NCBI RefSeq assembly: GCF_000003815.2
Contig: NC_049982.1
Span: forward strand, 33,516,308 to 33,580,307
Reading direction: 5' to 3'
DNA from: Branchiostoma floridae
Taxonomy: Eukaryota > Chordata > Leptocardii > Amphioxiformes > Branchiostomatidae
Length of the DNA: 64,000 nt
In this document: positions 1 to 14,000 of the stretch, piece by piece
Position numbering within the stretch: position 1 is the first letter of the stretch
Layout: each line of letters opens with the position of its first letter
Position numbers and translations under genes: made by a program
Notes under the pieces: generated by a model
The model's database searches: none
Told to the model about the DNA's origin: nothing
Seen by the model: the letters and a program-made list of their open reading frames with translations, nothing else

Positions 1-1850
1 TGCAGTGTGTCAACTTCTGCTGATGAAGGCTGGTACTCAGAGTTAAGTTAATACAGAGGAGAGTTAATTTTCACTTTACCAAGTTACTACAGTCAAACTT
101 GGTCATTCACTCAACTAAATCTTTGTAGAGAAATGAACCATTGTTTTGAGTTTTTGCCCATTCACAAGTTAGACAATTGGTTTGATTCTTGACCAGGACC
201 GTACCTGAATTTTCTGTACCAGTACCCATCCCTCCTGACAACTGGGAATGTTGAAGTCCCACTTTTGGCTACAATATTCCAAGCCATCAACCAGAACTAA
301 TGTTGTGGTACATCTCTTGCAAAACATCATAAGGGCTATGGCAAAAATTTGCTTCATGTCAAATGTCTGAAGACTGGCAACAGCATTTTGAACATTTCAA
401 TGAAAAGGAGCCATATAGTGAGATAAGTTCTAAAGGGGTGGCCTGTAATTTGCTAAATCAATATATTACAAATCCAGTCATTACTTCAGTTAATGGAATC
501 TTTTCCTGTTTATACTTAGTAAATTATTGGGAACTCCTGCAAGTAAGAAAAGCATGATATCAAAAAGATAGACACTTTCATGTTGTATATGCAGTTATTG
601 TACCTTTTCTTTATTGTTCAAACCTATGTACATGACATCTTTAAAAAAAACATACTGGTAGGTTACATAAAACAATTGTAAAATGTTATGATTGCATTAC
701 AGCCAGAACAGAATAGTAAGTCCTAGAAACTCAGATGTCAGAACAGTAAGTCATGAATTACGACACAGATCAAGATATACAATTCCCAGTCCATTTCAGG
801 AATTGGGAGGGACCCCATATATTTCCTTTGTTCTCAAAAACTTTAAATGCAAACTAGAGGAAGGAGATCTTGAATCTGGCTATGTACTTTACATTATCTG
901 TGTGCATAAAGATACACTTGATACACTTAGAGATTTCACATTAGCATTACTTGGTCTTGAAACCAACAAACTAAATTGGTGCAAGGTGTATCTCAAAAGC
1001 ATGTGTGCACTCAGAAAGATCTGTTGGTAACTATCAGTACGAGAATAAGACTGTCACAGTAGATTAGAGTTTATAGTCATTTCTACCAAATTTTTACAGT
1101 CAAACTTATAAAGGCAGTTAGCATTTTCAACATGAAAAGGAAATTCTAAAACAACAGATGGAGTCAGAAGTTTTCATAGACAATCAGTTTCAGGCCTCGA
1201 CCTAATTTTCTGGACATGGATCTGAACAGTGGACCTGTACTTGAATTTTCTGTACCTGTACCCAACCCTTGTGAAGGTCATCAATTCTATTTCCCCAAAA
1301 CTATGTACACTGCTTAAAGTGGGTGATAGGCCATCAAGTTTTTGTCAAAATCGCTCAGTTGCTTTCATTATATACACTCAACACACACTGTATACACACA
1401 CACTGCACAGTATACTCAGTCCACTGAATCAATTAATAAACAGGCACTGAACTTGGTCCGTTGAATCTACTAAACATACTACATGTATTAAAATCTACTG
1501 AATATACTAAACATGCACTGTGTACTCCGTCTGCTGTGTCGTTCTTGTCATGGGGATAACTCACGCATAGGCAGACAGGAATAGAACAGTTTCGCAGTTT
1601 GTAATACTGATTTCAACTTGATGCCTACCGCCTATACTCAGATGTGTCAGAATAAAACACACTAGAATCAAACAGCAACAATTATCTAAAAATCTATTTG
1701 ACTACATCTAATAAACACTTGAAAATGGCTGTAGTCATTTGGTTTATCTTTTCATTGTACAATCATTTTCTCACAATTTTAAAGAAATCTAGCTTGCATG
1801 GTTAGTGAAGAGTTAATTCCAAGTGTTTAAAAAGACAATAAAAAGGGTAG
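1..1850. other. Gene-poor flank with an interspersed repeat
   Basis: No protein-coding exon could be supported here; the open frames are short and unlike known families. The part at about 1040-1265 belongs to an interspersed repeat seen again near 20.9, 21.5 and 28.3 kb. It shares a core meaning 'stretch of TAGAG, then TTTCTACCAA, then a pyrimidine-poor spacer, then GACCTGTAC..TGAATTTTCTGTACC'. A partial copy of its second half lies at about 130-235. This stretch is the 3' flank of NCAPH, so part of it may be NCAPH 3'UTR; I could not pick a poly(A) signal with confidence. Confidence 0.4.
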
Positions 1851-4800
1851 TCAGACTCCCTGAGCGACTGTCAGCTCTGACAAGTCATCATTTCCATCAA
1901 TCATCAGACACTGAAAAATAAAATGAAATGTGTCAGTTTTACATCAACAGACCCACAAGTCAACAAAAGTCTTAAGGGAATGAAACAGGGAATCTGAGGA
2001 CTAAGAAAGTTGCACAGATTCCTGACTAAGGAAATTATATAATGGCTGTCCTGGGTACCATCCGGGTAGCGGTTCACTCCTATGTTTGCTTCCGCTATCC
2101 GTCTGGAGACCTGCACATTCAAACCGTTTGGTGCTAACGTCAGTTGATGAGCGAATTAAGGAATGGGTTCTAAAGCACTCAGGCCTTCCGCAAGCGGACG
2201 GAGGGCTTGTCCAGTGTTGGAATGCTTGTTATAACGAGCTTTTGAACCATTCCTTACTTCACTCATCTGTAGGGACCAATCAGCACCTGCGTCCAAAATT
2301 TGGACGATTCCAGACGTTATCGCGGTCAAGGTTCCCAGACGGAACAGCAGAGAAGCAATGTATATAGCGTATAATGAATGTCAGAGCTAGAAGCGACTGT
2401 ATATAGACTACATGTATAATGAACGCCAGAGAGAACTACTTTCCAGACGGTACCAAGGCTATATAATGGCAGGATATGTAAAACAAATTATTAAAATGCT
2501 ATTTCATGAAACTGAACAGATCCTTGTCATTGAGTGACGAATGTACAGATCATTATCTATAGGAAAGCAAAAATATTAGAATTTTCTCAATTGGGTTTCT
2601 CTTTCAATGCTACTTAATTCTTTGCTGCATACATACATTTTGCTGTTTACTTTCTGGCCAGTAATCTATATTTCACCATGCAGGAGTTACCACATGCTGG
2701 TAAACAAGGCTGCTGTTTCAGGCAGTTAAAATGTTATGTGAGCTCAACAGACCATGCTGGTCATACTCATACTCTTTGTTGTCAGGTCAGGTGATCACCT
2801 GTGGCAAGCGATCACCTTTCCAGGTTTGACTGGCACACATATCCCAATTGGCAACTCTTTTACATCAGAAATGGAGAAGGTAACCATAACTAATCAACTC
2901 AGTGTTGCCTTTAAAAGTCTCTAATTCAAGGGCTTTTAAGTTTTAGGATTGAAATGATGCAAGTCTAAACTGACAAGAGTTTGTCAATTTGAAAGATTCT
3001 GCTGGAAAAGGGATAAGAATATTCAAGCTCAAAACCCCTGGAGTGAACAACCAAACCCAATGTCAAACAAGGACTGCTTACCTTTTCATTGGCCAGATGC
3101 AGTAGACAAACAAATGCAATTGGCACAGACAAATTTTTGGCTGTTTGGCCTGACACCATAGTGGGGAGCTCCTGCATAAGTTCAGTGAAGGTTTGTTCTC
3201 CAGATACGGCCTCTTCTCTCTCATTGTCTTCAGGGTCATGTATTGGCTCCTGCAAGTATGTATACTTAGTTGTTACAACACTGTCCTGCATGATGAAACT
3301 TTGGTCTTAATTTCTAAATTTTAAAGAATGTCAAGAAATTGTCATTTTTTTCTAATCTTCTTCAAATTATTTCATCGTTAAAGAATGTATATTATGATGA
3401 AATTAAGCAAAAAGCCAACACTACATTATCAAACAGAATGGAAATAACATGACATTCCTATCGGATAGGACGTTAAATGGAGGTCCCGTGTTCGGGGAGA
3501 GCAACACCCCAAGCACGTTAAAGAACCCGCCACATGTGCGAACATTCACCCGAGCAGATCAAACCATTCCGGCCAAAATAGGGGTAGGGAATCTCCCGAG
3601 CAGCCCTCGTAACCCCTGCTTCGCCTATTGGGTCAGTTAGTCCAGCAATAGTGAGCAATTGGGCTGGTCTCAATCATGATGTTTCTGACCTAGGGCGAAG
3701 AGTTGCTGTTACAGTTCCAATCATGTAACCCGTAACCTTGAGTGGCCTTCAGGCCTTGTTACGTGGTGACCATCGAGTAAAAAAAAAAAATCATGATGGT
3801 TTCCTTTTGAATTAAAGTCCCTTAGAAAATATTTTAAGGAAAAATTAATGAATAAAGTATTGACAAGATCAATATGCGCCACCATTCTGGTATAGTTTAA
3901 AAATCCTGACTTTTAAAGGCAAGAAGATAGAACATGTACCTTAGGTTTGTCTGGTGCGTGTGGTTTAATAAGCCAGTTCCACATGGTACCCTTTAGTTTT
4001 CTCACATCAATGCGCTTGGCCTGTCGAGCATAGTCTATCCCGATCTTGGATACCTAGGGAGGTAAAAAATGCATTGTATATACAATTTATGTACATGATG
4101 ATATACAATTTATGCCACAAACATGTACATCTTACTTTTATTCACAAAAACACATATTTCTAATCTTAGTTACACAGTTATACATATACTGTAGATGCAG
4201 AAATGTTCGCGGTAATTTTCTGTTTTTTTCATGGCAGTAAGAGACTACAGTGCATGCTGCTACCGCAAACTTAAAAGCACCTAACAATATCCGGGGCTCG
4301 AAATACCACCTGCATATGCAGGCTAGAGCATGTAAAATTGGAGCCGTGCAGGTATTTCTGGTGTCTACCTGCACCTAACCTGCACTGGGCCATGTACTGG
4401 GTATTATACATAAATCACCTATGATGTAGCGTATGTGGATTGTTATTAGCTGCATTGACTGTCAGTGTTACCACTATAATGTATAAAAGAAAAAATAGGA
4501 ATGGTTCCTGAACAATTTCAGTATGATAAATATTTCCTAAATTCAGAGTGGTACAGGTAATTTTCAATGTTACCTGCGCCATTGCAGGTATGCAGAAAAA
4601 AGTATTTCAAGCCCTGAATATCCAAAGTCATGTATCAAAATACTGTCCACATAAACACAATTAGACTCATATACCCATAAACATATCTTTCTTTGCAAAA
4701 GTTACTGTGAGAGATAAGCTGAAACAATCTGAAAGGTTGAGAAATGGCCAACAACCTTGCGAGGTGCCTGCACCAGGCCGTCTACTCCTGTCTGAGACTC

Positions 4801-7800
4801 CAGCATGCTGGCATTGCAGGACACATTACCATGGATGGTGGTGTCGTGACTGAAGTTGAAGTGTGAAGATGCCTGGCTGAAATCTTGGAATCCTGCACTC
4901 TCATTATCACTGTCATCTCCCTGGTAGAAACAAGGACAACATGTAAGACTTGGATTACTTCTTACAAAATGGCCTATCTCACTGAGCAGAGGTACTCTTG
5001 AGGTACGCTGGAGTTTGTTCAAGGAAGCACCTTTGCACTATTTTAGCCGATTTGCACTCACACTGACGTGAGGCACTTTGTCTTTCTAAATGAACAGGTT
5101 ATTGGCAATCGCAGCGACAGTTGTCAACTTATCAAAAATTAAAGTAAAATTATTCAAATGCATCAAAATGAGACTTGCAAAATATAAAAGGATATTCACT
5201 TTTGATAAACAACATAGGTAATATATCATGTGTCCAACCTTAATACTGTTACAATAAAACGACGGAGGTACTTTTCAGGTACGTTGGAGTTTGTTAACTG
5301 TACATTGTTAACCAATGCAAAATGATTCACTGCTGATTTGTCCTACCAGTTCATTCTCGGTGAAGTTGCAGCAGGCAGTTTGTAGAGAAAATGACAGTTG
5401 GGATTTATGCAAAATAACCTGGAAAAACATCATCAATTTGAATCTTTCCAGTTCAAGGTCTGTTCAAATTGGTGGAGCTCAGGACTGGTGGTCCTTATGC
5501 ATTAATGGTCACATGCACTAGTCCAGGTTGGACTGAAAACAAGCCTGCTCCCTACCTCCACCCCTGGACAATAATTGGCACAGTCATTGGGGTTGTTGTA
5601 GTCATAGTTTTCTATCCCATCATCCATCTGGCTGTCCTCTTCCACTTGTCTCTTCACCTGTTGATGGACACATGCCACAAACATAAGAGAAATGACTAAA
5701 ACTAAGAATCAATTGTGACAACCGTGAATCCAATCAGGAAGACACAATCACACTCCTCTGGAGCAAAGAATCTGCCAATTTTGTAGTATGATTTTTTGTA
5801 CAGTAGAAGACAAAGCACATTTCACATTAGCTTGTCCTTTGTATGATAGTGATAAAAGCATTCTTTTTTGGCTATGAGTTAAATAAATTTCCCCACTCCA
5901 GATGAATATAGTAAAGAGAAATTTACATTTCTGACAGCTTCCTACAAATGAGGCTCGGACCAAAATACAATTTGCACCAAAAACACACCATTTCCTACGC
6001 TTTTCAGTCATGTAACGTTTAATGTCATTTCGCAGTAAATAATGAGAAATGTAAACTCAAACATAGACCCTCGGAAGCCTTTCGTCACTTTTTTGTCACG
6101 CGCTACCAAAGAGAACAGGGGAGTGCACCGTTAACTGATCGCCAAGGGAGCCCAAACACAAAAGGAACACAGAAGAACTCCAACTCCTTTATACAGAAAA
6201 TGGCAGATTAGTTTTACTGCCTTTCATCAAACTGACATACAACATGTATCACAGACTGGCTATGCCTTACCAAACCCTCCAAGCTTTCTAGCAAAACTCC
6301 CCTGCCAATTATTCTCCCTATCATAGCCAGTGTAGTCAGTCTGGTAGAGACTAGCGTGATGCCCAGTGACAGGGAGAATGTAGAAATAGAAGAAAGCACT
6401 CACCATGACACTAGCCTTCCCAAACAGCCTGAAGAGAGCATCTGCCCTGTAGCTCAGCTCTGGTGGAAGAGTCTTGCTGTCCTTGTTGTATTTATCCAGT
6501 GTCTTTTTGGTGAGGGTGGTGGCTACTTTGGTCTCGATGAACTGTTTCTCAAATTCTACCTCCCCAATGCCTTGGTACACTAACACGAAGGGTTCCTTCT
6601 TTTGTCTAGCTTTCTTATCTCCACCTTGTTTACATGCATCTGAGGAAAAAACAAATATTGAGTAATTTCTAATAATACTTTCATTGCCACAGGAGGACAT
6701 TCTATTTCTTTTTTGGTGCACAGAAAAAATGATGGGTGCACCACATATGATACAGTAGATTGTCAGCACAATGAGGAGAGGGAAGAGGAGAAGGAAGAAG
6801 GGTCCAGAGCCAGTGTCAGTAACTTTATGTCAGCAGGCAGTGCCAACCTAAGAGAATGGACCAGTTTGAGTCTAGCAGAAGCCATGAGACCACAGAAGAC
6901 AGAGTTAGATGGAGGAGGGTAGTGCAGCGAATAGTCATGGTGCCCCAACCAACCATTAGGGGGTCAAGGGATAGGTGAGGTGAGTGCTAACACCGTTGAA
7001 GCTTTAAATATTGCGATGAACCCGAATTGAACAGCCAACTTCAAAATTTTAAACAAGTACTCAAATACAATTGGTTCATTATTTGTTGTGATACTTGAGT
7101 CACATGAATATGCTTTATTGTAGTGTACGATAGTTTTCCTATATGTAAAACATCATTTATAATAATATTACCTTTGGATCTGGGTTTCAACTTCCAATGT
7201 TCTGGTCCAGTCCACATGGACAGGAGTTTGGAATCAAAGTAGGAGTACTCGCTGGGTTCCAGTGCCAACACCAGGCTACCTACTGTGCCATCCAGTATAG
7301 GAGGTTGACTGGAAGGAAAAACATATCATGCAACACAATTTTCATTGAAAGAATAGCTAATTTTTTACATGATGGGCAAACTACTCTGGCACAGTTCTCT
7401 AGTTTAAGGGAGAAGGTTTACATTGTAGGTCAGGTCTTAGCAACCTGGACCTCTGGACCTCCAAACATGTTGCCAACTGTCACTCCATTTTTGTCTAAAA
7501 TAATCTGAGAACCAGCAAATAAGATTAGTATCAACTAGAGTTCGACGAACACATCTCTTCGCCAAATAATCATGCCTTTATTAAGAGTTTAACGTCTTAT
7601 CATGTATTTACTAAATAGTACCTACCCCAATAGCAAATGACTGCATGAACGTGTGTTCCTCACAAACCCACAAATGCCCCCCCCCCCAAAAAAAAACACA
7701 TAACCTTCTCGTCGAACTGGTGACAATGAAATGATGTACAATGTTGTGACTTTCCAGCGCAACTTTCATAGTGTTTTGTTAACATCAGATTCTACCAGAC

Positions 7801-10800
7801 TCCAGCCTGGCCGGATAGTATTGATTTTAGGGGGCCTTGGACTGTGGCCAAAGATGACCTAGGCCTGCATGGTAGCATCCCTGGTCAATCAGAATTTCAT
7901 GCTTGTCAAGACCGGCTGTCTTGACCTACTTTTTCTCTATTTTTAGACATCTATGGGCTGATTCAAGTTCTTTCGGTGGACTCCGTCACAAGTATATTTT
8001 TAACCTATATAGAAGTTTCCCTAAGTAATTATATCAAATAGATAGTGATTTATATAATTTGCATCTCATTATGTTCATTATCACCCAAACTAACTACATA
8101 CCAAAAACAAAGACTATCCAACAATCTGCTCTGGAGTTATCCTTCTTAAAAGTTACGAACTATAAGACCCACTGCAGTTCCAAACAAGCTACTAGGGGGC
8201 CCAAAATTACACCATTCACTCCTAGTCCCAACAGCTATCCACCACTAAAAAATTATGAACCTGGCACTTCTGGAAAATTTAGGCTCAAGCTTTGACGCTC
8301 ACTTGCAGTACCAAAACAAGTCGCCAGGAGGCCCATTATCGAACTTGACCTTCCTTTCTGTGTCCCCTACCTATCAACAAAATATCATTAGCATTCATCA
8401 AAAGCATCTTGAGTTATCTTGCATACAGACAAACGCACTTACATACAAAGCCAGCTACAGCACCGTAGGTAAAAGCTAGCTAAACCATTCTCGCACATGA
8501 CAATCCTTTACACAACCGCTACACACCTACCAAATATCGTAGAAATCGCCCAGCTGCATTTTGACTTATGCTTCCCGAAACAAACCTCGAAAAAATACAA
8601 AGCTCGCTGCTGTACCGTAGGAAAACGCCAGGTAAACCATTTTCAAACTAGGCATGCCTTTAGACAACCGCTACACACCTACAAAAAATCAAAAAGTTCC
8701 ATCCACAATTTCTCGACTTATATGCTGTTGACCTACATACAGACCCAAGTCGGCAAAAACATACTCATCGCCATTGGCGAAGAGAATAAACTGATTGCCC
8801 ATCCTACTAGTGACAAATCCCAAGCAGCAGGAATAACCATGTCTGCGTCAATCTCTTCACAAGAGGTGCTCGGAAAAGCACAACACTACTTCCTTTGAAG
8901 TAAATCGAGGTGATTCTACAGTTCTACCTTGTATTGGCATCCTGCAGCATCCTTGCTGATTTTCCATCCACAAACATGGATTGTTCCTCTATGGTCCCAT
9001 CTCCACCATCTATTTCTCTATCAGAACCATCAGCAGCATCATCAAACCCTCCTATGTCATAGTCTGGTCCATCCTCTTCTATGGGCTGAGTTTCTGCATT
9101 CAGGTCAAAGGCATGTTCCCCTTTCCCTTGTTTAGACACGACTTCTCCAAAGAAGTCCTGAAAAACAACCATGTCGTTATGTCTAGTCTATATATGTCAG
9201 GGCGTTACTTGATGACAACGCTCCTTGATGACAAGTTTTTCGTTTCATTCATGTATTGTTCCATCATGTTGTACATCAGGGCACTCCAGCCATCATTACT
9301 ACCGGGTATAATAAGAAACAGAGATGTGGTTGGACACTTTCTTTATCGTATATATTTTCGGAATAAATGAGGTATGCTAAGCACACTGAGAAGGCAAATT
9401 CCTCATAAGATAGCAAAGAATACAACAGGGCTCGAAATTCATTTGGAGATTATGGGGATTGGGTGCACCAAAAAAAATTTGGGTGCACCTCTTAAATTTA
9501 AGTAGAATGTCAGAAAAACCTAATGACAAAACTTAGTTACAAATTGCTATCAAATTCTTAAACAAGTACCATAATGCATGAGTCATTTTATTATCTTAGA
9601 TGTCAAGAATATGATGTATACTGGTATATTTTGATATCTTTACATACATAAACCCATGAAAATACTTGGGTGACTTGGGTGCACCTGTGCACCCACAGAA
9701 AATAATTGGGTGCACAGCTCCAATTTTGGGTGCACCTGGGTGCACATGCACCCAGTATTTCGAGCCCTGATACAAGAACAAGAAGAGATTTCTTAGCGCA
9801 CCTGAAATTAGTTTTGTAACCTTACCCAAAACTTTTGCATTGTATTCAGCCATAGGATTAATTCAATTAGAGGGTACTTGGGGAGTTAAGTACCAGACTG
9901 AATGCTTTTGAGGCACGTGGAGCAACTGGGTACTTTATCGTATAATATGAAGTAGTATATGCAGTTATAACTTTCTAAAATTAATATCTATCGGAAAATA
10001 ACACTCCCGTGTGGAGTGCAATGCCCCTTTAAGTATCCCATGTCAATAAGATCGCGTATCGATAAGAAAAAGTGTCTGTGTAACTTTCATGACTTTACAA
10101 CTTCTAAAAAAAGAACTTTATTGATAGGATTGGTCATTATGATTCACATCGTTGTGGTCGTTGAAAATTTGTGTGTGAAAATTTGATCTGTGTACACCTG
10201 ACTGAACAATAAACCAGTCTAATGCTACATGTACTACTCACAGTCTACCTTGTGTTACACTGTGATGGGGAAATCTTAAAAACACACCTTGTCAAAGTTA
10301 ACTATGGCAATCCAGTAGTTACAGGTAAGAAGAAGAAATGAAATAAAAAGAAATGGAATTTGCATGTACAGAATAGTTATGAGTAATGAATAAAGTTTGA
10401 ATTTGCACAAGTCACAGAGTTGCAAACTTCACTTGTTTTCATGCACATGTCTCAGACATGTCTCAGACATGTGCATGAAAACAAGTGAAGTCCATGATGC
10501 TTTTCATGGCATTTAGAAACAGACATTTAAACAGCAGTGTTAATTGTTCAAATGCAAGACTACAGCTGTACAACAGATCAAGACTAAAGCTTACCTGATC
10601 TTTTTCCATGAACTTGAAGTCAGCAAAAGGTAGACAGACCTGTGTTGTACTGATCCTCTCTAAGAGATTGTGTTGGCCTTTTAAGAATTCTTCTGAAAGT
10701 GGCATATAGAAATACCATGGTTTGTTCTTGGTTTCTCTTCAAGTATGAAAGAAGGTATTACAGAATATTGCCAGAGGTTATTGCCCAGACAGATTGGAAG

Positions 10801-11028
10801 AGGACATCGGACCTGACAGGAAAAAGTAGAATATGGCCACATGGACATAACCAAAGATCTTGTTACTGTGCCACAACCAGTACATTCCACAACCAGAAAT
10901 TAACTATAACTTTATAAGCAGTATAAAAAGAAAATACAGTACTCCAATGATAACAATCACCACCTGAAAATAGCTGTTAGAACTAGTAGCCATCAAAATG
11001 AGGGCATCCAAAAATCAGGGACTATATA

Positions 11029-11079
<51 letters not shown>

Positions 11080-14000
11080 GGTTTATTAACAAAGTAATAA
11101 TCAGTTCTTGACGTTGAACCAAAGAATACCACCATGACATGTTTCTATGCAATGAGTCCAGTGAGTGCCAATCATTCATATTTAACATTACACACCATTA
11201 ACAGACATTATCATTTCAATACTGTTCGGCGAATGAAATTCAAGACCCACCAGAAAAATCCACCTGCTCCATGTTCCTGCTGATCTCAACCTTGTCCCCA
11301 AAGGTTGCCATGGCAACAGCATTGGAGTCAAACAGCAGCTCCATGCTGTCGTCACGGCAACTGAGGTGGTTGAGCAGCAGACCCCTGGTCCCTCCTTCAT
11401 CAAAGGTAGCAGACATCTTCTTGAATAAAGGGTCCACCTGGAAGGGTGGGATGTATACATATTTGCAATCAGGCCATGTTGGTTTGATTACATCATTGAT
11501 GACAGTCTCTAGGAACCTCAAAACTGATGCGAGCATGTGGATGAAAAAAGTTTGGAAAAAACGAAGCTGTCTTCATTGAGCATGAGATGTAAGTGATCAC
11601 AAGGTTGAAGAAATATACCGAAGTTTATTTTTCGTTGACTTGGGGAAACTCTTGCTACTTTGCCCTGATGGGGCTATTTGGGGGTAGCTTGATGTAGAGT
11701 TTGCCAATGTACAATATTTAGTTACTAAATATTGTAGCCACTTTTCGATACTTTTTTTTTTGCTTTTTAAAATCTAAAATAGCATGGTCAATACCTTTAT
11801 TTCATTTTTGTAAAGGGCCGAAAATCGATTCACACATATGATCTATAATGCCATCAACATGGCCCTATGTCTGAAGTAAATAAGACAATGCCAAATCAAT
11901 TTTTTGGTTCTTATATTTGGCTGCTTTATTTTCTGATTTGAAAAAAAAGGCACATGTACTATTCAGGACAATCCCCAAATGGTCAAACTGATGCTTACCT
12001 TTTCCCAGTGCATTAAAACTTGAGTTGAAAGTTGAAATGTGAACCATCCTGGGTAAATAGGCATTTTGACCTTCAATTGTTTCTCATTAATTAATTAACA
12101 ATGGAGTTATACACTCATTTTCATTGAAATGTAAAATAAAAGCCATTTTTGGTTTGAAAAATAAATCAGCTCAATTTTGAGCCAAAACTACTGAAAATTC
12201 CTCTTTTCTAACCATAGCCAAAAAAAGGCAACTTTTTTTACCCGTTAGTTATCCCAGGACAGATAACAAACATTACCGGTAGCCTTTGATACAACAGTAC
12301 ACTTTACCTTTTTTTCTTTAAATGATTTACAGTATTGGCTACATCATTCAGGCCAACCAAATTTTATTTGTTGCTTCTCGGACCAGCAGGTCGAAAAAAA
12401 TAAAAATAATTTTTTTTCAAAAGGGAATGCTGGCTAGTGAGTACCTAGTACTAAATCAAGTCTGGCATTACATTCAATTTGCCCAGACTTACCTCAAATT
12501 CCAGGTCAAAATTGTTGACATTGATATTCTTCAAGTTGTTTTCCACTGTTGAGGACATTCCTGACTAGGAACAACAATAACATATTGAATCAACCTAGCA
12601 TCCAGTAGCCTTAGGAGAAAAATGCAGCATTCTTTAATTGATCTACAAAATTTACAAATTACAAAGGCAACATTTACATTACTCTATCTCCTTCCACATG
12701 CAAAAATGGACTGTTCTAAAATCACCCTTGCACAAGTATGAAACATGCCAAAAACATCTGTCCAAAAGTGAACTATTGCAAAGTCATCATAGTCCAAAAT
12801 GGACCTTTCCCAATTTGAACCCTTGGGCAAGAACTTAACAACAGACACCCCATGCATAATTGACCAATCAAAAGCACTTCAACTCAAAATATAGACTTTT
12901 TCATCATCACCCCAGTACCAAGTTCAACTTTTCAAAGCATTCCCCAAGCAATAATGGACTCTCCCACCAGCACCTCCATGTAAAATTGGCAATTCCTAAA
13001 TTGCTATGGCCAATGCTCAGTCAAAATTCATTTCTGAAATATATTAATTAGTAATACCTTCTTTGGTTTCTTCCCTTTAATCTCACCATCTTCTGCAGGT
13101 ACGTCTCCTTCAAAAAGTAAGATTGTTGTAGAAAGTTGACAAACTGTAAATGGACATCTGGCATACATATATACATGTCAGATGCAAAAATTAGTTTTTT
13201 AAATGCATATGTATATTACCCATTAATCATACTCATCATTCAACAAACAGTACAGTGTGTATCCAATATGAAAGTAAATTTGAAAGACTCAGGGCTTGTT
13301 GTAGACTTTTTTTCCCACTACAGTATACAAACACCTGCAACACTACAACTAAGTACAAGTTGTCACAAATTTTACCTGTCATTCAGAAACAAATAGTAGC
13401 AAATAGAGTTTGTGTTTATAGTAATTTCCAGCAAGTTTCTACTGTAAAAAAACAAAAGTGAAATGTACAGAGACAGCCTTGTTTCCATGAAGTATATTTA
13501 TAGGGCCTAGGTTAGAAATTGTGTTTCCTGTTTTAGTCCTCAATAAAAGGTAGGTAGGTAGGGATTATTACCTTCATGAATATGTGGAGGCTATATTTTC
13601 AATAGCAATTGTGTGTCGGCGAACAAGATAACAACGGCTAGGTTTGGTTTTGTAGTTGGTGTGCTGGTGGAGCGTGAGAAACCTTGGAAATGATAAAATT
13701 TTGGGCCACCTAGCAACTTTCCATGGCACTGCAGCCAGACTTCATGTGTTGATATCTTGCGTTCTTAAAGACTTGCAGAAATACAATTGAATACAATTTA
13801 TTTTTTAACGATCTAGAGGATCATTTCCTCGCTATTAGATTGAAATATTTTTCATGTGATAATTCGGTCGGGAAGTAATGTTAAAACGTCTTCAAAAAGT
13901 GCGACTTGGGGCATCCGAGGGCGAATTCAAATGATATGCATGACGTCATTTTAGAGAGTCGCGTTCTTCTAGTAGCTCAACCCCCGTCCGCTGTAATGGC

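Noticed and set aside
7435..7505. Extra NCAPH exon on the minus strand (reading [17 protein letters not shown])
   Set aside because: It has plausible acceptor and donor edges, but its phases do not fit the flanking exons (8928 and 7275), and the peptide has no counterpart in NCAPH.
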